A program made the position numbers and the translations under genes. Positions 8,855 to 16,227 of a stretch of DNA of 64,000 bases are shown here, piece after piece. The notes beneath the pieces were generated by a model. It was not told the origin of the DNA. It did no database searches and was given only the letters and a program-made list of their open reading frames with translations. The stretch's first letter is position 1; each line of letters opens with the position of its first letter. This stretch comes from Niameybacter massiliensis (GTDB lineage: Bacteria; Bacillota; Clostridia; Lachnospirales; Cellulosilyticaceae): the NCBI RefSeq assembly GCF_001282685.1, contig NZ_LN875035.1, positions 137,278 through 201,277 of the forward strand, given 5' to 3'.

Positions 8855-9229
8855 TTACCAAATAAGCTTTTCGTTTTTCCAGTCTACTATATATATGTTA
8901 TATTTTTCACCAGACGTATCACAGTCAATCTTAATATCAAAGACGCTATCTCTTTTAAAAAATCCTAAAAAGGTATTATACTTAAGTCCAATATAAATAT
9001 TTTGCTCCTCTATTTTATACGTATAGCCTACAAAAGATGATATACTATCCATAACATTTCCTTTTATTTCATAACATCCCTTTCCGGGTATAACACTTTC
9101 AACATATACTGTAGACGGGTCGATACAATAACGAAATCCACAAAGCTTCCAACTGTATCGTGATCCTAAGAATAGTATTACAATTAGTAAAAGTAATGCA
9201 ATCACTATAGATCGTATTTTCCTTGTCAT
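8855..9229 (-). CDS. Membrane-anchored small protein, unknown
   Basis: 124 residues. Basic start (MTRKIR) then a transmembrane or signal helix at residues 6-23 (SIVIALLLLIVILFLGS). The remaining 100 residues are predicted exported, beta-rich, with paired cysteines (CGFRYC and a later GCYE, IDCDT). No lipobox cysteine directly after the helix, so an uncleaved anchor is more likely than a lipoprotein. No family recognised. Ends at the bidirectional terminator at 8779. Confidence 0.6.
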   Translation of the reverse strand: MTRKIRSIVIALLLLIVILFLGSRYSWKLCGFRYCIDPSTVYVESVIPGKGCYEIKGNVMDSISSFVGYTYKIEEQNIYIGLKYNTFLGFFKRDSVFDIKIDCDTSGEKYNIYIVDWKNEKLIW

Positions 9230-9356
9230 TTTACTTCCCTTCCATTACAGAATTTTCAATTATCGTGCATGAATTTCATGCAATTCTATTTGCTAATTCC
9301 CTGTTAATCCTATTGTATTTACTCTTTGCCTGTGCAATTAGTTAAAGTACTAATAT

Positions 9357-9383
9357 AAAAAATCGACTCAAGAAGAGTCGATT
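9357..9383 (-). terminator. Probable terminator of the 9546 gene
   Basis: Perfect nine-base stem AATCGACTC/GAGTCGATT with a T run on the minus-strand side. It lies 160 bases after the stop of the only upstream minus gene. Confidence 0.65.
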
Positions 9384-9545
9384 ACTTTCCAGTCAGTATT
9401 AAAATTAATCTTATGTCTATTATATCATTTATTGGATAATATACGCTATATCTAACATATTTTTAAGCTATTTATTAAGAAAAATTTACTCATAATATCT
9501 ATTCAGATCGTAAGTATTATCCTCTTAATAGACTCTCCATCTATT

Positions 9546-9731
9546 CTAGCTATACTTTGTAAATACTTCAATTAAAAATCCTAATAAAATACACACGGCT
9601 CCTATAGTTGGTAATATAAAGTTCCATATTGACATTTTTGTAATATCTAATCTCGGATATGCCCTAATAATTGTGGCACCTATAGCCAATGTAGCCCCTA
9701 TGTATATTAAGATCATACTTAAGTTTTCCAT
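9546..9731 (-). CDS. 61-residue two-helix membrane protein
   Basis: Two hydrophobic helices (about residues 5-24 and 36-56) joined by the hydrophilic loop RAYPRLDITKMS. AGGAGGAAG precedes the ATG by about nine bases, which supports translation. It sits next to the toxin-antitoxin-like locus but has its own terminator and no overlapping antisense promoter that I can see. Family not recognised. Confidence 0.55.
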   Translation of the reverse strand: MENLSMILIYIGATLAIGATIIRAYPRLDITKMSIWNFILPTIGAVCILLGFLIEVFTKYS

Positions 9732-9828
9732 CTAATGCTTCCTCCTAAGTGATTATTCTATCTGTATTTCCTGATATTTGAATCTAAGCTACTTTTTTAA
9801 CGTTTTAATTATAATTTAGTAATTTATT

Positions 9829-9857
9829 GTTTGAATTTTAATAGATTGTGTTATAAT
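9829..9857 (+). promoter_or_regulatory. Promoter of the antisense RNA
   Basis: Extended -10 TGTTATAAT (TATAAT at 9852-9857) with a weak -35 such as GTTTGA at 9829-9834 (17-base spacer) or TTGAAT at 9831-9836. It points right, into the 3' end of the small toxin-like gene on the other strand. Confidence 0.7.
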
Positions 9858-9861
9858 ACAA

Positions 9862-9896
9862 TTAAAGAAAGCACCAGTGCGGCTAACACTGATGCT
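9862..9896 (-). terminator. Terminator of the toxin-like mRNA
   Basis: Minus-strand stem AGCATCAGTG/CACTGGTGCT (9870-9896, one G-U pair) followed by TTTCTTT. It lies 43 bases after the peptide stop codon and inside the antisense RNA. Confidence 0.8.
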
Positions 9897-9993
9897 CCCT
9901 GGAGGTTTTATTTTCGGGGCTATAAATAGAATCACAAGTTATTTATTGCGATTAGAGTGTTCTCTTTTACAGGGTGGAACACTCTTTTCTTTT
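9864..9993 (+). ncRNA. Candidate RNA antitoxin, antisense to the 9939-10118 gene
   Basis: A promoter with extended -10 at 9852-9857 and an intrinsic terminator (stem GAGTGTTC 9955-9962 with GAACACTC 9977-9984, then TTTTCTTTT) define a plus-strand RNA of about 130 bases. It is fully complementary to the last 18 codons and 3' untranslated part of the small membrane-peptide gene on the minus strand. Both terminators lie inside the overlap. This is the convergent arrangement known for TxpA/RatA and BsrG/SR4 type I systems. No open frame of its own with a ribosome site was preferred. Confidence 0.68.
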
Positions 9994-10118
9994 GCACTTA
10001 TTTCAAACTCAAAGCCTTTCAAGCTTGCCTTAAGCTTAATTTTATCGAAAAAGGTATTTCGTCTAGGATAGATAATAATACCTATTACTATAATTATCAT
10101 TAGTAGTACATAGTCCAT
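9939..10118 (-). CDS. Candidate type I toxin: 59-residue membrane peptide
   Basis: The frame starts MDYVLLMIIIVIGIIIYP, one membrane helix of about 17 residues, then a basic and polar tail (RRNTFFDKIKLKASLKGFEF... ending EHSNRNK). This helix-plus-charged-tail plan is that of TxpA/BsrG-like pore-forming or membrane-disturbing toxins. The ribosome site GGAGG (10130-10134) is 11 bases before this ATG and 7 bases before another ATG at 10122 that opens only a 19-codon frame. Upstream CCTCC at 10173-10177 can pair with the ribosome site. Its 3' end is covered by a plus-strand antisense RNA. Toxicity is inferred from architecture only. Confidence 0.65.
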   Translation of the reverse strand: MDYVLLMIIIVIGIIIYPRRNTFFDKIKLKASLKGFEFEISAKEKSVPPCKREHSNRNK

Positions 10119-10122
10119 TCAT

Positions 10123-10258
10123 AACACCCCCTCCGCTTTCGACATAGATAGACTCTATATCATAGCCTCATAGGAGGATATACCTACAACCCCCATGCCA
10201 CCCATTGCACGGTATTCTTTACCATTTTATTATATCATTATTAGTTTAGCCTGTACAA
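10123..10258 (-). promoter_or_regulatory. Promoter and structured leader of the toxin-like gene
   Basis: -35 TTGTAC (10253-10258), 18-base spacer, perfect -10 TATAAT (10229-10234). The transcript would start with the small hairpin GGTA...TACC, then about 90 untranslated bases. An anti-Shine-Dalgarno CCTCC (10173-10177) can sequester GGAGG at 10130-10134, a hallmark of type I toxin messages that stay untranslatable until processed. Confidence 0.65.
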
Positions 10259-10339
10259 GCTTATAACTCTATGTATTCTTAAAAATCTCTATTATTTATC
10301 ATTTATATTAATACTTTAATCATTACAGATAACACTCTT

Positions 10340-10373
10340 AAAAAAGCTGAATGCATACTTTTAATCATTCAGC
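10340..10373 (-). terminator. Terminator of the ASCH-like gene
   Basis: Minus-strand stem GCTGAATG/CATTCAGC followed by six T residues, 45 bases after the stop at 10418. Confidence 0.85.
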
Positions 10374-10417
10374 GTCTTTCTAAGTTAAAATATTGTAATG
10401 AATGTTATTTTTTAAAG

Positions 10418-10882
10418 CTAAAACTTTGACTTCTCATAATTGTAAGGGATACTTATCCCTACAAGCACATCTTCTATTTTCTCAATAATTAGCCAGTCAT
10501 CCATATTCCCTTGATGTTCAAATTCTAGTGGTTCTATTTTTTGTACCTGCTCAAATTCAACTAAGCAGAGGCATTTTTTATGCCAACGTACTTTTTGCTT
10601 GTCTGATAAATTAAGCTTAGTTTGATGCTCTTCAAGTATTTTTGTAATCTCATCCTCTGTAAGCTTCACATAATTTTGAACACTTTTTACGGTTGCCATT
10701 GTAGAGATGGTTGTTGTGCCTTTCTCCATAAAATAGAGATGTTCTCCTTCAAATACTCTGCTATGGGGAATCTTTCTTCCAGCAGCACCTCGTACGACCA
10801 TCGTTTTTGTACCTGCTAAAATTTGATCGAGAACGTGTTCTCCTTTTTTCCCTGTGTTATCACAATATACTAAATGTACCAT
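10418..10882 (-). CDS. ASCH/PUA-like domain protein
   Basis: 154 residues, cytoplasmic. The N-terminal third (HVLDQILAGTKTMVVRGAAG, PHSRVFEGEHLYFMEKGT, MATVKSVQNYVKL) has the strand pattern of the ASCH/PUA-like fold, a putative RNA-binding beta barrel often found near translation or modification functions. AAAGGAG precedes the ATG by nine bases. No catalytic motif is evident. The fold assignment is by eye and tentative; function unknown. Confidence 0.6.
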   Translation of the reverse strand: MVHLVYCDNTGKKGEHVLDQILAGTKTMVVRGAAGRKIPHSRVFEGEHLYFMEKGTTTISTMATVKSVQNYVKLTEDEITKILEEHQTKLNLSDKQKVRWHKKCLCLVEFEQVQKIEPLEFEHQGNMDDWLIIEKIEDVLVGISIPYNYEKSKF

Positions 10883-10916
10883 ATCTATTTTCTCCTTTTA
10901 AAGTTATTTAAATATA

Positions 10917-11483
10917 TTATTCATTTAAAAGACTCATTACTTGAGTATACTTTTCTTGGTAAATTATTTTGCTTTGTACTGAAAGTTTATGATAACTACG
11001 TTCTAGTTTGTTACGTACAAAGACAACACCGTCTTCATAAGAAAGTTTTTTCTTTGTATATACAAAATACAATAATGAAGGAAGATTATCAAAATGCGAA
11101 ATAGCATCTGCGTCTGCAACACAAATTTCTTCTATAGTACTTTTACTTTTGAGTTCACTTCCACGATGGTTCAGTATACACTTTTGAACACGTTCAATGC
11201 TTTCTGCAGGGTAATGCATGGGTTCTAAAAGTTCTTTGGCAATACGTGCGCCATGAATATGGTGGTCTTTATACAAGTCATAACTTGTGACGGAAGCAAT
11301 ATCATGTAGCCATGCACTGATGATGACGATCTCAAGATCTGCCCCATAGGCATCTGCCAATAGCTTGGCATTTTTTACAACAGCTTGAACATGACCATAA
11401 CTATCGCTACCAAAGAAGTTATTGGGGCTTGTACATCTTGTCTTTATCTCTTTTTGTAATGTATCAATAATATCCGTTCTCAT
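10917..11483 (-). CDS. HD-domain phosphohydrolase
   Basis: 188-residue metal-dependent phosphohydrolase. The HD signature is present: first His in SYGHVQAV, HD in SAWLHDIAS, further His residues in HHIHGARIA and LNHRG, and the final Asp in VADADAISHFD. Such small HD proteins hydrolyse nucleotides or other phosphate esters; the substrate is not deducible. The ATG at 11483 has GAGGAG six bases upstream, so I drop 12 upstream codons. It follows YdcF with a 126-base gap and precedes the ASCH-like gene. Confidence 0.85.
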   Translation of the reverse strand: MRTDIIDTLQKEIKTRCTSPNNFFGSDSYGHVQAVVKNAKLLADAYGADLEIVIISAWLHDIASVTSYDLYKDHHIHGARIAKELLEPMHYPAESIERVQKCILNHRGSELKSKSTIEEICVADADAISHFDNLPSLLYFVYTKKKLSYEDGVVFVRNKLERSYHKLSVQSKIIYQEKYTQVMSLLNE

Positions 11484-11609
11484 ACTATACTCCTCAAGTT
11501 CATACAATTTTAAAATCAAACATATGTTCTATATTAGTATAATATTTTATTGTTGTAAACTATTACTTCAATTATTATTTATAATCTTTCAATAATTAAA
11601 ACATAAACC

Positions 11610-12218
11610 TTAACCTTTATTTTCATTGCATATCGACTGCATAATGCATGTTTTAAACTGAGAACCACATCTTGCTAATTCTCCTAATACTTTATCTATA
11701 CCGACTTCGGTCTGAAACCATGTGTCTTTACTAATACCTTGGATGTCTACAGGACAAATGATAAAGGTTGTATGGGGATAAGCCCATTGATAATAAGTAT
11801 AACAACGTCTGGCATGGAAGCTTTTGCAACATAATATGGCTTTGTTGATTTGTAATCCTAAGGCATCCGTCACTTCTTTAGATTTAAAGGCATTCTGATA
11901 GGTATATTCTGCCAAGTCTTCTCTTAGAATAGCTGTCTCACTTACACCGTTTTGAAGTAAAACATCCTGGAAGAATGCCCATTCGGTTGTATAGCTTTTA
12001 TTATATTCATTGGCTTTAGATAGTGGGCCCGGAAAGTAGCCACGAGAAGGACTGTATTTCCCAGAAGGTAAAATGAATGGTGCATATCCATTACACCAAA
12101 GTCTAGCAGCTTGCTCACCTAACTCAGCATAGGAACCTCCTGGAATGAAAATAATGTCAGCCTTTTCTAATGGATGCTCTAAAAAAATATAGTTTGTAAT
12201 ATCATCGATTGTTTTCAT
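11610..12218 (-). CDS. YdcF/ElyC-type DUF218 protein
   Basis: 202 residues. DUF218 fold: ADIIFIPGGSYAELGEQAARLW near the N-terminus, acidic REDLAEYTYQNAFKSKEV in the middle and AILCCKSFHARRCYTYYQWAYP toward the end. Members of this family act on cell-envelope metabolism (SanA, ElyC) or bind SAM (YdcF); this one lacks an N-terminal membrane anchor, like YdcF. ATG at 12218 is preceded by AGGTGAG; a GTG three codons upstream is that same sequence. Function unproven. Confidence 0.8.
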   Translation of the reverse strand: MKTIDDITNYIFLEHPLEKADIIFIPGGSYAELGEQAARLWCNGYAPFILPSGKYSPSRGYFPGPLSKANEYNKSYTTEWAFFQDVLLQNGVSETAILREDLAEYTYQNAFKSKEVTDALGLQINKAILCCKSFHARRCYTYYQWAYPHTTFIICPVDIQGISKDTWFQTEVGIDKVLGELARCGSQFKTCIMQSICNENKG

Positions 12219-12563
12219 ACTTCTCACCTCATTCTATGGATGCAAGTCTACTCATGGTAACTTATAGCACTATTATTTTAAACTAAAGTTTATATTTTTT
12301 CAAATAATCACATTTTTGAATTAGTTTTTCTTTACCGAAAAGATAGATTAAGAAAAACTAACCAAATGTATCACCTATCCCTTTAGCGTGTTATTTGTTT
12401 AACTTGCCCAATAAGCAATTTTCCTTTTAGCTAAACGGTATAGTTTGCAACGAATTTATAGATATTTGCATTTCTGATTTCTAAAGAAAAAGCTTTGAAA
12501 ACAATTTATTTATCTTGTTTTTGATCATTTTAATTTTGTGAAAATTTCACTCTATACATTTGT
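12219..12563. other. Gene-free AT-rich stretch before the structured RNA
   Basis: No frame with a ribosome site was found on either strand. It includes the inverted repeat at 12321-12361. It probably contains the upstream promoter of the YdcF gene (reading left) and the approach to the RNA promoter (reading right). Confidence 0.5.
12321..12361. repeat. 12-base perfect inverted repeat
   Basis: TTAGTTTTTCTT at 12321-12332 and AAGAAAAACTAA at 12350-12361, separated by 17 bases. No T run follows on either strand, so it is not a typical terminator; it may be an operator or a weak RNA hairpin. Confidence 0.6.
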
Positions 12564-12592
12564 TTTCACTTTCGGTATAACTATGCTATAAG
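12564..12592 (+). promoter_or_regulatory. Candidate promoter of the structured RNA
   Basis: TTTCAC (12564-12569), 17-base spacer, extended -10 TGCTATAAG (12585-12592). Position fits a transcript starting near 12600, just before the first stable helix at 12617. Confidence 0.5.
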
Positions 12593-12599
12593 CTTCATT

Positions 12600-13040
12600 C
12601 GACGCCCAATATAAAAGTACAGCCTAAAAGGTTATTCTAGATAAATCCTTTAACTGTACCACTAAGAATAGCTTTTGAAACTTTTAGTCTTCCCCCTACT
12701 AAGAGTGGATGAACTTATTTTTAGGTCCTCCTCTATAAAGTGGTGGCAACTTCATAGAGTGGGGTATTATCGCTTTTACTTCAAATAGCCTGTTTAACCT
12801 TCTGATACACATTACTTTATCTTAATCGGATCGACCAACCTAACAACTGGTGGTGATAACTATATTGATAGCGCTTTCACCTAAGGAACCTTATGAAGGG
12901 ATATCCTTTTAATGTAGACCCATGTGATTCGGTTTATTAAACAATGCTATTTATCCTTTGCCACAACAAAACAAGCCAGCCTAAGTTCTACCTCTGTTTC
13001 ATCAGGGGGAAGGTAGATTTAGGTTGGCTTGTTTTGCATA
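12600..13040 (+). ncRNA. Large structured non-coding RNA candidate, class unknown
   Basis: About 440 bases without a credible protein frame fold into a series of stable helices. These include GTACAG/CTGTAC with nested AAAGG/CCTTT and TTAT/ATAA (about 12617-12658); CTTTTAGT/ACTAAGAG (about 12679-12703); CTCTAT-AAGT/ACTT-ATAGAG (about 12733-12761); GGTGA/TCACC enclosing CTAT/ATAG (about 12853-12887); and the long terminal stem at 12970-13033. In three of these helices the non-Watson-Crick positions are G-U pairs only if the plus strand is read; on the minus strand they become A-C mismatches. That argues for plus-strand transcription. I cannot name the class; OLE, ROOL and GOLLD are possibilities to test, none recognised. 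Confidence 0.6.
12970..13035 (+). terminator. Terminal stem of the structured RNA
   Basis: Stem AACAAGCCA/TGGCTTGTT continued by G-U, CCTAA/TTAGG, G-U, U-A and CTACCT/AGGTAG, ending GTTTTG. It probably terminates the RNA and may also stop the convergent minus-strand gene at 13047. Confidence 0.65.
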
Positions 13041-13046
13041 TATAAT

Positions 13047-13928
13047 CTAGTAAATGTGAGTTGCATCTTTGGGTAATTGGTGAACATGTTCTAAATGCTT
13101 ATAACTGGCATCTGCTTCGGCTTGATTATAACGATAGCCAAGTCTATCAGCCACTTCCTTTGCAACTTCATCAAAAAGTTTGCACATGATAAAGGTGGCT
13201 TGCCACATCTGTTCTAAATCTGCAGGAGCATACGTTGCTAAAAAGCGATTATAGGTTTCTTGATCAAGATAACGATTCATATATTTTGCAGATTTCCCAA
13301 CACTACATGAAAAGTCTGTATCAAGCCCTATCTTCCAAGAAAGGACACTCACGAGCTGAGGTCTAATACATGCATTCACCATATCCATAACATAGGGGAT
13401 TTCTTCACGCCAAAGCCCTTTGGTCACATTATTTAGGCACCACCAAAACTCATTACACACCCCTAGAAATTCATAAAGTGTTGGTCTTTGTACATGATAA
13501 TTTTCATCTGTTGACGGAGGTATCATAGGTAAGACAGACTGTTTATCTAATAGAATCATACAGAGTGTATCTGCTAAGAGATCTTTTTTAGCATACGCTA
13601 CTCGGGAGACATGTAAATCTAATCGGTTGCCATCTGCAAATTGAATAAGCCAACCATATGTATCTTCTAAGTTACAATCCTCTCCACGAAGCACATCACT
13701 TTTTTCTGGCATTTGCATATAGAGTCTTTCACCAAAATGGTCAATCCAAGTTTCATCCTCATAAAATGGTTTTGTTTCTGAGACCACATAGACAATATCA
13801 TAGTCTTGAAAAATATCTTTGGGAACATTGGAATTAGTCCTAGAACCATTCATATAGACGGCATGAATACGTGGATCTTGTTTTGCAATCCCTATAATCA
13901 AATCAAACATTTCTTGTTCTGTTCTCAT
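13047..13928 (-). CDS. Aminoglycoside 6-adenylyltransferase-like nucleotidyltransferase (ANT(6)/AadK family)
   Basis: 293 residues, family-typical length. The nucleotidyltransferase motif is present as VYMNGSRTNSNVPKDIFQDYDIV, with Gly-Ser and the DYD acidic pair for Mg-ATP near residues 27-44, and a third Asp in GNRLDLHVS. The C-terminal half (TLYEFLGVCNEFWW, LWREEIPYVMDM, MNRYL) is the AadK/ANT(6) substrate domain. It would adenylylate streptomycin-like substrates if active; resistance is not demonstrated. The start at 13928 overlaps the preceding hydrolase stop by 26 bases and has GGGAGG upstream. Confidence 0.88.
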   Translation of the reverse strand: MRTEQEMFDLIIGIAKQDPRIHAVYMNGSRTNSNVPKDIFQDYDIVYVVSETKPFYEDETWIDHFGERLYMQMPEKSDVLRGEDCNLEDTYGWLIQFADGNRLDLHVSRVAYAKKDLLADTLCMILLDKQSVLPMIPPSTDENYHVQRPTLYEFLGVCNEFWWCLNNVTKGLWREEIPYVMDMVNACIRPQLVSVLSWKIGLDTDFSCSVGKSAKYMNRYLDQETYNRFLATYAPADLEQMWQATFIMCKLFDEVAKEVADRLGYRYNQAEADASYKHLEHVHQLPKDATHIY

Positions 13929-14676
13929 ATTTATTTTCCTCCCTCTCTTTATCTAATAAAGCCTGAAAATGCTTTAAGATATCTGTTCGCTCTTCTTCTA
14001 CATAATAAAAATGTCCAGACTCCTTGAGTGTAGCTATTTGAACATTTTTCATGCCCTTAAAATACTTTAACGACCTCATACTTACAAATTCATCCTGCTC
14101 AGATTGGAAGATAAAAATAGGCAACTTTAACTGACTCACTAACTGTCTTGTTGTATAAGCTATACGAAAGAGCTCCACATATCTTGGCAACCATGTAACA
14201 TAATAAAGTAACGGTTGACGCTCTATGCTACATGCCTTTTTAGCTGCCACAGCTAGTGTATCTTCAGCTTTAACCAAGTCGAGTGCCACTTTTAAACTAT
14301 TGATCATGCCCTGATACTTTAGTCTGATACATAAGGGGATAGCCAGTAAAAAAAGTGCTTTAATGGATTGAGGATAGTGCATCGCACATTCTATCGCTAA
14401 CAACGTCCCCATAGAATGCCCTACTAAAATAATATGTTTATAGTTTTCTTCTAAGCCTTCTACAGTCTTAAATACATGCTGTTTCCATTCTTTTAAGCTA
14501 CTTTTAGCAAAGTCCTTACCTGTTGCACCATGCCCAGGCAACAAAAGATTAACGGTATCTACTTTATCCTTTGCTTTTTCTATAAAATCTTCAAATTGGT
14601 TGGGACCTTCAATAATACCATGAACAAATACAACAACAGTATCTGACTTTTTTAAGTTAATAGGATCAATCATCAT
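13903..14676 (-). CDS. Alpha/beta hydrolase (serine esterase-like)
   Basis: 257 residues, cytoplasmic. Catalytic triad visible: nucleophile elbow GHSMG near residue 87, Asp in QSEQDEFVS, and His in KESGHFYYVEE; oxyanion region VHGIIEGP near residue 17. Resembles monoacylglycerol-lipase or carboxylesterase (Est30-like) members. Start at 14676 (or the next codon) overlaps the stop of the upstream ATPase in ATGATGATTGA, with AAGGAG upstream, so translation is probably coupled. An upstream in-frame ATG at 14733 lies inside the ATPase gene and is not preferred. Confidence 0.83.
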   Translation of the reverse strand: MMIDPINLKKSDTVVVFVHGIIEGPNQFEDFIEKAKDKVDTVNLLLPGHGATGKDFAKSSLKEWKQHVFKTVEGLEENYKHIILVGHSMGTLLAIECAMHYPQSIKALFLLAIPLCIRLKYQGMINSLKVALDLVKAEDTLAVAAKKACSIERQPLLYYVTWLPRYVELFRIAYTTRQLVSQLKLPIFIFQSEQDEFVSMRSLKYFKGMKNVQIATLKESGHFYYVEEERTDILKHFQALLDKEREENKYENRTRNV

Positions 14677-15532
14677 CTTCAAATGCTCCTTGATGTCTTT
14701 TAAAAAACTGATAATAGGTTTGAACATTTTCAAGTTCTGTCCATTTTTTTATGGTTACAGGGTCTGCATCTAAATCATAGATTTTTGCCCCTTGTATAGC
14801 TAATAGAAAAGGTGAGTGGGTTGAGATAATAAACTGACAATCAAAATATCTAGCAGATTCTTCAATAAACTTTACTAACTCAAGTTGTCTTTGAGGAGAT
14901 AGACTGTTTTCGGGTTCATCTAGAATATAAAGCCCACCTTCTTCAATCTTTTCTAAAAAATATTTATAAGCACTTTCACCATTGGAATACTCACGAATGT
15001 TATTCATAAGATTAGTGCGCACATATTTAGATTGGGTCTTGCTACGGGATTCATTGACTTTTTTGAGTTCATCATAATCTTCTAGAGAACGAAACTTAAA
15101 GTTCGCATGCTTAAAATCTAAATACTCTTTGAATAAGTCCTCTCGTTTCTCATCAATGCCTTCATTAAGGGTACGAATATTAAGCATATAGTCAAAAACA
15201 TCATCGCTTGTGATAATCTTACTTCTACTAGGAATCTCTTGGGCAATTTCTAAATCACACAAGTCTAAATAGTCTTGATAGAAATTAGATCGATTGTATA
15301 AAGATTCTCGTGAAATGCGTAGCTTTTCAGCGATAACGTTTAATGCCGTTGATTTACCTGAGCCATTACCACCATAAAGAATGGTTATAGGTTCAAAATC
15401 TATCTGTTCAAAATGATGCTTAGATAAGATTTTAAAGGGATAGAAGGTATCATAGCACTTTCTTTTAATTAATATAATAAAATCAAATTCTTTGTCATCA
15501 TTTGGAAATTTAAAGCTTTCTAAATAAATCAT
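14666..15532 (-). CDS. ABC/AAA-type ATPase of unknown partner
   Basis: 288 residues. Walker A GGNGSGKST near residue 55, a Q/D-loop region, and Walker B LYILDEPENSLSP near residue 205, followed by the switch histidine in ISTHSPFLLA. This is the stand-alone predicted-ATPase type (COG3910-like) related to Rad50/ABC and OLD-like folds, with a short helical insert instead of a long coiled coil. It lies in an overlapping gene row with a hydrolase and a nucleotidyltransferase, and 25 bases after a GNAT. Some relatives act in phage defence, others are of unknown role; nothing here decides. Confidence 0.82.
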   Translation of the reverse strand: MIYLESFKFPNDDKEFDFIILIKRKCYDTFYPFKILSKHHFEQIDFEPITILYGGNGSGKSTALNVIAEKLRISRESLYNRSNFYQDYLDLCDLEIAQEIPSRSKIITSDDVFDYMLNIRTLNEGIDEKREDLFKEYLDFKHANFKFRSLEDYDELKKVNESRSKTQSKYVRTNLMNNIREYSNGESAYKYFLEKIEEGGLYILDEPENSLSPQRQLELVKFIEESARYFDCQFIISTHSPFLLAIQGAKIYDLDADPVTIKKWTELENVQTYYQFFKRHQGAFEDDD

Positions 15533-15557
15533 TTTGTCACCTTTATCTGTTCTAAAT

Positions 15558-16088
15558 TTAGTTTTTCCATTCAGATTTTAAAATGCCATAGAGATACGTA
15601 TCAAGCCATAGAGGGTTACCCATGGCATCTTGCTTAAAATAGATGTTTTGTTTCAAGTGTCCCTCTCGTCTCATATGTAACTTTTCTAAAAGCTTCCATG
15701 AAGCATGGTTATCCGGATTGCACATAGCAATGATTCTTCTGGCGCCAAGTTCTGTAAAAGCATAATCAACCAGGGCACGGGTACTTTCTATGGCATACCC
15801 TTGTCCTTGATACTTTCGATTAAAAACATATCCAAGCTCCCACGTATCCAACTCACTTTGGTCTAAATAGAGATTACCTATTAACTTATCGTTTTCTTTT
15901 AAACATACAGCATAAAAACTCTTATGCTGAGCTCTTTTTGACGCCTCTTCTTTTGCTTCTTCTTCAAAGAAGATATCATATGGTTCAAACTTTACAACCT
16001 CTGGATCTGATAAATAGTCATAAAGGTCTTTCCAATCCTCTTTTCGAAATCGACGGATATATACTCTTTCTAAAATCATCGGTTCCAT
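15558..16088 (-). CDS. GNAT-family N-acetyltransferase (RimJ/RimL-like)
   Basis: 176 residues. Acetyl-CoA binding motif A is WELGYVFNRKYQGQGYAIES, with R/Q-x-x-G-x-G/A as YQGQGYA; later ARRIIAMCNPDNHASWKLLEKL and the RREGHLKQNIY strand are typical of the RimJ/RimL (GNAT_3) group that acetylates protein N-termini or small amines. I start at 16088 because AGGAGAGGTGAA precedes it; the 24 extra codons upstream are not supported. Substrate unknown. Confidence 0.85.
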   Translation of the reverse strand: MEPMILERVYIRRFRKEDWKDLYDYLSDPEVVKFEPYDIFFEEEAKEEASKRAQHKSFYAVCLKENDKLIGNLYLDQSELDTWELGYVFNRKYQGQGYAIESTRALVDYAFTELGARRIIAMCNPDNHASWKLLEKLHMRREGHLKQNIYFKQDAMGNPLWLDTYLYGILKSEWKN

Positions 16089-16178
16089 TTCACCTCTCCT
16101 TACCTTGTGCTCTCTTTTAATATACTGTATAATCAATGCCCCGGTAAAAATTATGTTCACTATTAATAAACTTATAAG

Positions 16179-16218
16179 TAAAGAGCCAATTATAGACTCA
16201 CCTGAGTCAAATTGGCTC
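16179..16218 (-). terminator. Terminator of the ABC exporter gene
   Basis: Minus-strand stem GAGCCAAT/ATTGGCTC enclosing GACTCAGGTGAGTC, followed by TTTACTT, directly after the stop at 16228. Confidence 0.8.
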
Positions 16219-16227
16219 CCTTTCTAT

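Noticed and set aside
9877-10071. 64-codon plus-strand frame over the toxin-antitoxin locus
   Set aside because: It lies antisense to the peptide gene and spans the antitoxin terminator; the GGAGG before its inner codons has no suitably spaced start. Treated as a shadow.
12600-13040. Identification as RNase P RNA, tmRNA, 6S or SRP RNA
   Set aside because: None of the hallmark sequences (such as GAGGAAAGTCC or a tRNA-like end with a tag frame) was found.
12600-13040. Firm call as OLE RNA
   Set aside because: Usual OLE neighbours (isoprenoid genes, OapA gene) are absent and no diagnostic sequence was recognised; left as a hypothesis to test.
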